From: Hirsutella rhossiliensis | Lineage: Eukaryota; Ascomycota; Sordariomycetes; Hypocreales; Ophiocordycipitaceae | NCBI RefSeq assembly: GCF_020360975.1 | Contig: NW_025408669.1 | Span: 1,054,001-1,118,000, forward strand | DNA: 64,000 nt | Direction: 5' to 3' | Shown here: in pieces, positions 55,701-64,000 of the stretch | How the letters are laid out: the number at the start of each line of letters is the position of its first letter | How positions within the stretch are numbered: the first letter of the stretch is position 1 | The notes under the pieces: generated by a model | What the model was told of the DNA's origin: nothing | Databases searched by the model: none | What the model saw: the letters and a program-made list of their open reading frames with translations, nothing else | Position numbers and translations under genes: made by a program

Positions 55701-57376
55701 TGGAAACCGGCACAGATTCACCTGCTGTTGTGAGTACAAGATGCGTCTTGACTGCCGGCACGGACATTGAGTTGGCTTACCAGTCAACATGCTCTCGTTG
55801 ACGATGCAGTCTCCACTAAGAAGCAGGCTGTCGCTAGGAAACTGATTCAGATTCGGGTCGCTTAGTTCGTAGACGTCGCCCGGAACCAGGTCGCTAGACA
55901 AAATGTATTTCCAGAATCCGTTCCTCAAAACCCGAACGTCGCATTCGAACCGTGAGATTTCGCGTAGCCGCTTCATTGTCGCTCGCGTTTCAATCAGCGT
56001 CGTGGCGATGCTCCCGACCGAAATGATGAAGATACAGGCAGCATAGTAATAGTACGAGTCCATCGACCAGAGTATCAAGCTGGCGATCTGGAAGATATTA
56101 AACGGATGTAGAGCCTGCGAAAGGTCTCCCCGTCAGAACGAACCGGACAGCTGCGGACCGATGCTTAGAACCCGCGGGGAACTCACCTCGTCAACTAGTA
56201 TCTGGCCCGACGACCTTGCTTCAATGTCAATAAGGTTACTTCCAAAAACAACCTCCCTAATGGCCTTTTCGTCGCTGTCAAGGCCACAGCGAACCAGGCG
56301 TACATCTGTCCACTCGGGATCCTTCCAACCAGTTGACAGGACAAACTTGTCTTTGAGTGGATGGAAACAAAGACGCACATAACGATAATCAAGCATGCGC
56401 AAGTTGTCCATCAATGGATCGTTTTCGTCGTCTAACCCATACGAGAACATCTTCTCGGGTAGTCCAAAGACAGTGGAGACTGGCCGACCGTACAGCTGCG
56501 ACTTGACGGATACTACGGCCAGTTCGCCCCATTGGTTTTCAATGACAACCCAGTCGCAGTCCTTCAAAGGCCAAGGTTGGCCGACAACGCCGACATACCA
56601 GCGCGGGAGCCATCGAAATAGGAGAAAGGCCACACCACACGAGAGAATGCACAGGAGGATGTAAGCCGTGTATCCGACGAGGCCAGTGCGGAACCCGGCG
56701 ATTGCAATGGTCAGGTCCTCGTTGGTCATGTACACCTTCTGGCTGTTACGGCCGGCCTGGTGACGCGAGCTCGCAGCCGTCGCAGTGCTATCGCGACGTA
56801 ACAGACCTGCACGAGCCGAGATGTGCGACTGCGCAGAGGAACAGCGGCGAAGCAGGTAGTCATCATGAGTGACGCGGTATCCGTCCTCGGCCTGGTCCTC
56901 GTCGTCAAACGCAGAGAAGTCGAAGTCTCCACTGTCACCGACTTCGCTGAAACTGCGTCTGCAGTAGCCGTCGCTGGTGCTCGTTCTAAAATACGTATTC
57001 GGCTGCTCGGGGGACGGGGAGAAGGCCTCTGGGTCTTCCTCGTAGTAAGTGAAGCTTGTTGTCGAGGCGGCACGGGCTCTGCGATGAGAAAATGCCGAGA
57101 CGCTGGAGGGGAGACTCTCCGCTACAGGGCCAGAGTATTGCTGCACGTAAGACACCATCCCGACACGTCAGCTGCGGTCCCGGAAGGGAAGGGGTTCGCT
57201 CCATTGCGCGAAAAGGCACTCATGCTGACCTCTTCATGGGCCATCTCCACGTCTTCGAAGACGCTGGAGCTACTCTGATTCGAGTTCAACCGATAGAGTG
57301 ACGGATGAGGATTGGAGCTGGCCCTCGAGAGGCTGCTGCGACCGTGGCCCGTCGCAGGGCTCTCGGTGTCGTCCAT
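52738..57376 (-). CDS. P5B-type cation-transporting ATPase (Ypk9/ATP13A2 family)
   Basis: 1335 aa from 11 exons: 57230-57376, 56187-57140, 55781-56114, 55721 to 54847, 54631-54784, 54247-54579, 54102-54184, 53910-54044, 53627-53859, 53106-53575 and 52738-53027; phases agree throughout. A long Ser/Asp-rich N-terminal tail precedes a hydrophobic N-terminal domain. The actuator motif TGES spans the exon 3/4 junction. [11 protein letters not shown] in M4 is the P5B signature. The phosphorylation site is Asp657 in [19 protein letters not shown] (nucleotide domain), MVTGDN and [16 protein letters not shown] follow, then six C-terminal TM segments. By family it sits in vacuole/late endosome membranes and exports polyamines or protects against metals; ATP13A2 is a polyamine exporter. 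The exact substrate is inference. The gene has far more introns than its neighbours. Confidence 0.95.
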
Positions 57377-58907
57377 GGCCCAGGCTCACCAACCGAAGCT
57401 TCGCAAGGCATCCGGGACCGCGATCGACTCGCTGCGCGCAGAGGAAGTCGGTGAAGAGCGCGTGACACAAGACGCGTCGCGCCACAGCGTTGGGATAGAG
57501 AGGGACGGAGAGACAATTGCAGGGTTGGCTAGGTCGTCGACCGGGTGGCCAGGAAAGAAACGGAGTATTGTTGGGGGACTCGCGGTTCTATGCATTGCAG
57601 AGCGCGCAGTATTGAAGATGCAATAATAAGCATTCGTCGAGCTTAAGTTGGCAGACGAGGCTCCGAGGTAATCCGTCCCCGCTGATGTTGGTAAATTGGA
57701 GGGAGAAGTGGATGTGCTTCTTAGCTAAGCATAACTACCAGCAGCCTCTTTCCACGGTGAAGAGAATTTCCAAAACATTCAACTCAAGCATGTACAAGTT
57801 TGTGTGATTTTATCTCATCTGTCGGGGTTCAATTCTTGTTTCTTAATCCAGGCATATTCAGATATTAAGACTTACAGTACAACTTAGGCAAGTGGACAGG
57901 TAACGTTAGCCGGGCTTGATGAAGCAGATGCCTTACTCAGCGGCAAATGCTCGGGTGGCAGGAAGCCGCCGTTGGCACTGTCGCAGGCGCCGGGATGAGT
58001 CTTTGCAGATGCCTCTACGTCCGTACTCCGAGCCGCTTGCGTCTACTTTGAAAAGTAGCCGCCAGAACATGCAGGTGAGTAACTATCAGCAGTGAAAGGT
58101 GCTCTCCGGGGAATGGGGCTTAGTCTGGAGAGTCGACTTGGTTGCCGAGAGCAGCTAATCTCCAGAGGGCCTGCCAGGACTCATTTGATGCTCTCCTGGC
58201 CCAATGACGAATACGACAGGGGCAACTATGTACGTTAAATACTGTACTGTGCACGAGATGCGCAAGGCTGATACCATCCGTCGGCACTTTCCTTGCTGCC
58301 ATGAAGACGTTGCGACCAGCTCGGAAACGTGCCCCGTCAGTACGGATACCCCTTCCGCATACATGCAGAAGCCGCGCCGTTTTGCAATACAGTGCACAAG
58401 TCGGTTCAGACTCCGGACTGACACTGTACGGGGCGCATCCGACTGCGGGGGCAAGAGAAAGGCATGCGCGCCCCAGACGGGTAAGGTTGCAGGACTGGCT
58501 CCAGCGCGCAGCTCTTTGCTGGGAGCGGCCAAATGGGGTGGCCCAACAACCGGGGAGTCGCCCGCAGATTTTTTTTTCCCTTTCCCCTGCTCCCCCCCTC
58601 TGTCCCGCTATTAAGCTGAGGTATCTACCTACCTACCTACCTACTTAGTACTACTACAGTACCTACCCAAGGCCTGGTGGGTCTCCAGGCAGCATCGAGG
58701 TCGTTGATGGTGGGCACCCGCGCACGCCCGCCATCCACTCATCACTGACTTATCGCCCCCTCCCCCACCGAAATTTAGCCAAACGCCAAAATCAGCAACG
58801 CCCATCACTCCTCTCTCCCATCTTCCTCTCTCCTTCATCTCCTCCCTCTCCCGCCCACCCTCATCCGCTTGCTTGTGCAATCCTCTTGCATCCGCTGAGT
58901 AGGCAAC
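57377..58907. other. Divergent promoter region of the P5B ATPase and NAP1
   Basis: About 1.5 kb without a supported gene. Contains a CCTA tetranucleotide run at 58625-58645 and a pyrimidine-rich leader from about 58750 to the NAP1 ATG. Confidence 0.45.
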
Positions 58908-60448
58908 ATGGCCGAACCTATCCGAAACAAGCGCCCCGACCTGACGGCCCCGTGAGTTTGCCCCAGCGCCCTCCCGTCTCCCTCCTCCGTATTTTGCACC
59001 CACTGCCTGCCAGCGAGACTCTTTTCCCCCATCGCATACACCCTCTCTCTTGCATGGATGCTAATCGCCCAACCTCGGCTCTAGCACGCCGCAAAACACA
59101 CCGGCCAGCAATGCGCCCATCTCTTCCCACGCCCAGCAGCCCGGTGTGGCCAGCATCAAGGAAGGTAAGATGGCCGTCGCATCAACTAGCCCCTACGCCG
59201 ACTGACGTTCGTTTCTTCTTCTCCCCCTTAGAGGACATGGACCGCGCCGCTGCCGCCTCCATCTTTGCCCAGAACCCGAAGCTTGTACAGATGATCCAGG
59301 GCCGGCTCGGCTCCCTCATCGGACGGTCTTCTGGTTACATCGAGTCTCTGCCCACCCCTGTTCGCCGCAGAGTGTCTGGTCTGAGAGCGATGCAAAAGGA
59401 ACACTCCAAGCTCGAGGCCGAGTTCCAAGAAGAGGTCCTCCAGCTCGAGAAGAAGTACTTTGCCAAGTTCACCCCTCTGTACCAGAAGCGTGCCAACATC
59501 GTCAACGGCAATGTTGAGCCAACTGAGGAACAAGTCAAGGCCGGCGAGGACAGCGACAGCCAGCAGCCCCAGGGCGAAGGAGATTCTGCCGAAAGCGCAC
59601 CCAAAAACGCCGACATGCCCGAGAACGTGTCTGGCATTCCCGAGTTTTGGCTGTCTGCCATGAAGAACCAGGTCACCCTCGCCGAAATGATCACGGACCG
59701 TGACGAGGCCGCCCTGAAGCACCTGACGGACGTGCGCATGGAGTATCTCGACAAGCCCGGCTTCCGTCTCATCTTCGAATTCCGCGAGAATGAGTACTTC
59801 ACCAACAAAACCATCACCAAGACTTACTTTTATCAGAACGAGAGCGGCTACGGGGGCGACTTCATCTACGACCATGCCGAAGGCGATAAGATTGACTGGC
59901 ACCCTGGCAAGGACCTCACGGTCCGTGTCGAGGCGAAGAAGCAGAGAAATAAGTGTGAGCAGCTGCAACAGGACCCGTTTTACCGCCCGTTGCTGACGCT
60001 CCAACAGCCACCAAGCAGACTCGAATTGTCAAAAAGACAGTTCCTACCGAGTCCTTCTTCAACTTCTTCTCACCACCGAAACCGCCCACTGACGAGGACG
60101 GCGACGAAGACGACGCAATCTCGGACATTGAGGAACGCCTAGAACTCGACTATCAGCTCGGCGAAGATATCAAGGAGAAGCTGATCCCCCGTGCCATTGA
60201 CTGGTTCACTGGAGAGGCTCTCGCCTATGAGGAGGTTGACGATGACGACCTCGAGCCCGGCGACTTCGAGGATGATGAGGACGACGAGGACGACTTGAGT
60301 GAGGACCACGACGAGGAGGAGGAGTCTGATGAAGACGTGAGTAACACAATGCGCGCACGACCGTGCCTTTGCCGTGCCGGACTAACGCGACAAGCAGGAT
60401 GATTCCGGCAAGCCCAAGCAGGAGGCCGCTGAGTGCAAGCAGAGCTGA
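58908..60448 (+). CDS. NAP1: Nucleosome assembly protein NAP1
   Basis: 408 aa from five exons: 58908-58951, 59085-59164, 59232-59954, 60008-60336 and 60398-60448. The start is [15 protein letters not shown]. The NAP domain spans residues about 60-350: a long dimerisation helix ([33 protein letters not shown]), [12 protein letters not shown], then [19 protein letters not shown] and the conserved [20 protein letters not shown] and [15 protein letters not shown]. An acidic Asp/Glu tail at the C-terminus is typical for histone binding. By family it is a histone H2A-H2B chaperone and shuttles histones to the nucleus. The donor of intron 3 is chosen as GTGAGC at 59955, which gives the family sequence KQRNKSTKQ. 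Confidence 0.96.
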
Positions 60449-61011
60449 GGGCTGAAAGTTGGAGGCGTCCAGGCATGACTAATCTATGCCTTTGGGATGG
60501 TCGTCGGTCGTTGGTCGCTGGTTCTTTTTTCTTCCTTTTTTGGGCCTCGATATAAGTAGCTAGAAGGACGAGGGAATGGCCAAAGGTGACGGAAAGGCGG
60601 CGCAGCCGTGGCCTACCAAGGTTGGCAGCTGTAGTGCTGCGAGAAGTAGTGCGAAAGCTCTGGCCGCAAGGAGGAGCGAATTGTTGTGGTGAGACGGTAG
60701 CGTGAGAAGTCTGGATCCATTTCATAGACGCGCAATGAGGGCGTAAGCGGGTGTACCTATTTCCCTCGATAACGGTCAAGGCGGTGCTGCATCGAGGGGC
60801 CGAAGCCGAAAAGTAAAGGTTTGATATTGGCTGCTCAAGTCAGGCCTTGGCCCGTTTCTGGGCGTCAGCGGCGACAGGCGGTTCTCAAGCATTCACGGCG
60901 CGTGCATGACATGCCGTCTCCTCCCAGCGTAAGAAGTAATAAGTTCAGTTAATTAGGGAGAAGACCGAAACGGTCAGACTCGACCGTCCAACCCCAACCA
61001 CTAGTGCAGTA

Positions 61012-61017
61012 TGACTC
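61012..61017 (+). promoter_or_regulatory. TGACTC half-site (CPC1/Gcn4 type)
   Basis: TGACTC, 572 bp before the PGDH ATG. Gcn4/CPC1 binds TGACTCA-like sites upstream of amino-acid biosynthesis genes. The site is short, so chance occurrence is possible. Confidence 0.3.
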
Positions 61018-61356
61018 TAATTAGAGGCCCACCCGAGATCGGCGTTTGAATTGCGGCAGCTCAACGGCGGCCGATGGCGGCCGATGAGGGATGAATGGCT
61101 TGACCCGGCATTTCTTCCAAAGAGGCTCCAGCGTGGTGGGTCAAGGGACTTTGTCCCAGCCAGCATTTGAGACGCTGGCCGGATGGCCGGATGGGCATGC
61201 TCGAAAACATGTCCGTTTTGTATGTACTGTACGTGAGGTTTCGCCCGTGGGTGGTATCGTAGTACATGCATCCGTAGATTTCGAGCGTCACCTGCATCAA
61301 CGGCAACCATCTGCGGGGCGCTTATGGCTCGTTCGCGAGTAATAGTACCGCTGCCA

Positions 61357-61362
61357 TGACTC
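61357..61362 (+). promoter_or_regulatory. TGACTC half-site (CPC1/Gcn4 type)
   Basis: TGACTC, 227 bp before the PGDH ATG, in a plausible promoter position for cross-pathway control of serine synthesis. Confidence 0.4.
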
Positions 61363-61583
61363 CTCCTGTGGCTTCTGCCCCTCTGCGCAGCATTTTTGGC
61401 CGGGCGTACAGCATTAAAAGTGGTCCCGGACCCTCCAAAGTCGCGCATTCTTCATCAGGGTACCTCGCCGAGGACCGCCGAAAGGCAATGAGTGCACTCA
61501 GCGCCCGGGAAAAACCGTCGCTCTTCCAACCTTCTCCTGTCTACCTACACCTTTAGCTCTCGACGACTTGAATCCTGGAAACA

Positions 61584-63518
61584 ATGACTCCCGCCCGAGA
61601 TATCCAGGGAAACCCGCTCGCGGCGCAGGGGGCCGATTCGCACACGCTGTCGACGTCACCAGCGGCCACGATGCAGTCCCCTCTGTCGAGCTGGGGCGGT
61701 GGTCTGGCCCAGCGCGTTGCGCCCAAGCAGCTGAAGCCCTTCAACACCCAGGACATCAAGATCCTGCTGCTCGAAAACGTCAACCAGACGGGCCAGAACA
61801 CCCTCAAGGAGCAGGGCTACCAAGTCGAGGCCCTCAAGACGTCGCTACCCGAGGACCAGCTCATTGATAAGATTCGGTGAGTCAACACTGTAAATCTCGG
61901 CCTCGTGGCGATCCTGACCCTGGCTTGCACAGCGACGTCCACGTCATTGGCATCCGCTCCAAGACAAAGCTGACCGAGCGCGTCCTTCGCGAGGCCAAGA
62001 ACCTGCTCGTCGTCGGCTGCTTCTGCATCGGCACCAATCAGGTCGACCTCGACTATGCCGCCAGCCACGGCATCGCCGTCTTCAACTCCCCATTTGCCAA
62101 CTCCCGCAGCGTTGCCGAGCTTGTCATAGCCGAAATCATCACCCTTGCTCGCCAACTGGGCGACCGCTCCTCCGAGATGCACCGCGGCACCTGGAACAAG
62201 GTCAGCGCAAAGTGCTGGGAGGTGCGAGGCAAGACGCTGGGTGAGTGTCTTTTGCTTCCGCCTCAGCTGCAGCCCATTCTGTCGAGCCTTGTCGCACGAC
62301 TTCACGTGGTCGATTGCGCGAATGGCTCGCCTCCCTGCCTTTGTCGGAACCGGATCGTGTTAACTGTGGCTGGCTGGCAGGTATTGTCGGTTATGGACAC
62401 ATTGGCTCGCAACTCTCGGTTCTTGCCGAGGCCATGGGCATGAACGTTATATACTATGACGTCGTCACCCTCATGGCTCTGGGAACCTCGCGCCAGGTCC
62501 CGACCCTGGAGTCTCTTCTCGAAGAGGCCGACTTCGTGACGCTGCATGTGCCAGACCTTCCGGAGACGAGAAACATGATTTCCGCTGCGCAGCTCAATCA
62601 CATGAAGAACGGATCCTATCTCATCAACGCCAGCCGCGGAAGCGTCGTGGACATTGCGGCCCTGATCAATGCCATGCGGTGCGGCAAGATTGCCGGCGCT
62701 GCTCTCGACGTGTACCCTCATGAGCCCGCAGCCAATGGCGATTATTTTAGCAACAACTTGAACTCGTGGGCCGAGGATCTTCGCAACCTGAGCAACATCA
62801 TCCTCACTCCTCACATTGGTGGAAGCACCGAAGAGGCTCAGCGCGCCATTGGCACCGAAGGTGAGGAGGACTGCCTTGTTGCCATGACTGCATGCCCTCT
62901 CCAGTTCCTGGCGTCGTCTCTCAGCACCGACTGACACGGCTCGCAGTGGCCGACGCACTGGTGCGATACATCAACCAGGGCATCACGGTGGGAAGCGTCA
63001 ACATGCCCGAGGCTCAACTCCGCTCCCTAACGCTGGACGAGCCCGAACATGCACGGGTTCGTGCTCAACCGATGCCCCGGAACAGTAGATACAACAAGGC
63101 CTGGCTGACTCGGATGGACCACAGGTCATCTACATCCACCGCAACGTCCCTGGTGTCCTGCGCAAAGGTATTGAAGGCCCGGTTGGCAACCCCGTTGCAT
63201 GCTTTGACCCAACATGCTAATGTCAACGTAGTTAATGAGATCCTCGGGGATCACAACGTCGACAAGCAGATCAGCGACAGCAGAGGCGATGTGGGCAATC
63301 ACCAGGAACTATTATCGTGAACCGCATGCACTAACCGAGACTTGGGCAGGTGGCTTACTTGATGGCCGATGTGAGCAATGTGCGGTACGGACAGATCAAG
63401 GACATCTCAGAAAGCTTAAATGCTCTTAGCTGTAAGTTTACGCGACCGGATACGACCCAAGTACTACGCTGATGCTAGCATAAACGTAGCATGCATCATG
63501 ACTCGCATGCTCTACTAG
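61584..63518 (+). CDS. SER33: D-3-phosphoglycerate dehydrogenase (serine biosynthesis)
   Basis: 467 aa (yeast Ser3/Ser33 are 469) from eight exons: 61584-61876, 61933-62240, 62381-62860, 62947-63056, 63125-63167, 63232-63290, 63350-63431 and 63490-63518. Phases agree and the last 29-nt exon supplies the C-terminus (CIMTRMLY). Residues about 50-150 hold ILLLENVNQTG, VIGIRSKTKLT and VGCFCIGTNQVDL. The NAD fold has GIVGYGHIGSQLSVLAEAMG (GxGxxG). Active-site blocks are INASRGSVVDI, GAALDVYPHEP and LTPHIGGSTEEAQ with the catalytic His. A C-terminal ACT domain (VIYIHRNVPGVLRKVNEIL) binds serine for feedback inhibition in this family. It oxidises 3-phosphoglycerate to 3-phosphohydroxypyruvate in the cytosol. 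TGACTC sites upstream suggest CPC1 control. The symbol follows yeast; a Ser3/Ser33 split is not meaningful here. Confidence 0.96.
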
Positions 63519-64000
63519 GAGACAAGCCAATGCTCCGGAGCCAGGAGGTTGCGAGATGTGCAGAGGAAAGTCAACCGACCGTCCGCACTCAACGTCGCGT
63601 CGGGGGACTGTCGAGGGACGGAGGTGCTGCTTCAACAAGAAAGAATTCGAAGAAAGGGATCTTGGGGTCTTGCGAGGCGGACAAGGCTACAGGAACGTCG
63701 AGCGCCGCTGGGCCTTGGGCTTTGCCGGCCAAGATGAGGGATAGATGGGCAGGCGTTTTCACGGTAGGTATCAACGCTGGCCATGAGGAACCAGGAACAT
63801 GTCGGAAAGGAAGCAGCGGCCGGTGGTACGGATTCCGGAGGAGGTGCTTGACGGGGCGCCGAAATTGGATGTAGGCGCATTGTTGAATGCGTTTATTATT
63901 GATCATGGAGCTCTTTGTTTTGTTTTCCCCTCAGAGACAACGCTCGGGCTTGCGCGTCTCGTACCACGACGTACGAAGGAGGCATTTCTTTTGCTCGACT
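63519..64000. other. PGDH 3' region, window end
   Basis: 482 bp with only the PGDH 3' UTR expected. No gene seen; small frames on both strands lack motifs. Confidence 0.45.

Larger units (their letters stand above)
60449..61583. other. NAP1 3' region and PGDH promoter
   Basis: About 1.1 kb without a supported gene. Two TGACTC half-sites of the CPC1/Gcn4 type lie at 61012 and 61357. No other clear element. Confidence 0.45.

Noticed and set aside
1..64000. Search for biosynthetic gene cluster, CRISPR array, rRNA or plasmid-like features
   Set aside because: No polyketide or peptide synthetase, no regularly spaced direct repeats with spacers, no rRNA or replication origin signature seen; the content is ordinary fungal chromosome plus transposon relics.

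Overview
The window is nuclear DNA of a filamentous ascomycete, most likely a sordariomycete and probably Hypocreales. Genes are GC-rich and carry short introns (about 50-160 bp) with GT..AG ends and CTAAC/CTGAC-like branch sites. Spacers carry TAGGTACC-type repeats, and one transposon shows the AT-rich, stop-riddled decay expected of repeat-induced point mutation (RIP). The genus is not determinable from what I can see. Exon models were built by hand from splice signals, reading phase and family similarity. All spliced models keep an open frame to a stop. No search was run. || Layout: 0.4-2.0 kb, Myb/SANT-like protein (+). 3.7-4.7 kb, 14-3-3-like protein (-). 6.3-9.4 kb, GC-rich Crypton-type tyrosine-recombinase element with six apparent 1-base losses. 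10.0-13.5 kb, SCAP sterol sensor (-). 15.6-17.0 kb, JMJD7-like hydroxylase (+), convergent with SPB1 rRNA methyltransferase (17.1-19.7 kb, -). 20.2-22.7 kb, RIP-destroyed pogo/Fot1-type transposon inside the SPB1/MGM1 divergent promoter. 23.0-25.9 kb, MGM1 mitochondrial dynamin (+). 26.4-27.8 kb, ZRG17-like zinc transporter (-). 28.5-29.5 kb, two-TM protein of unknown function (+). 32.0-33.9 kb, samB/MUB1 MYND protein (+). 34.9-36.3 kb, EBP2 (-). || From 36.5 to 40.2 kb there is no long gene. This stretch holds a small inverted-repeat element and, at 37,827-37,985 (-), a 52-codon gene ending in a CaaX box, my best candidate for a lipopeptide mating-pheromone precursor. Then follow a basic CCDC137-like protein (40.2-41.2 kb, +), an intact 373-bp MITE (41.35-41.72 kb), the giant TFIIIC subunit TFC3 (42.0-47.8 kb, +), UBC6 (48.3-49.4 kb, -), a 50-aa complex I subunit (50.4-50.7 kb, +), a CFA/coclaurine N-methyltransferase-like enzyme (50.8-52.3 kb, -), an 11-exon P5B ATPase (52.7-57.4 kb, -), NAP1 (58.9-60.4 kb, +) and 3-phosphoglycerate dehydrogenase (61.6-63.5 kb, +). 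|| The genes are mostly housekeeping and do not form one pathway. Loose themes are ribosome biogenesis (SPB1, EBP2, perhaps the CCDC137-like protein), ER and membrane homeostasis (SCAP, ZRG17, UBC6, P5B ATPase), mitochondria (MGM1, complex I subunit) and transcription/chromatin (TFC3, NAP1, Myb protein). The accessory content lies in the spacers: four mobile-element relics of different kinds and the small CaaX peptide gene.
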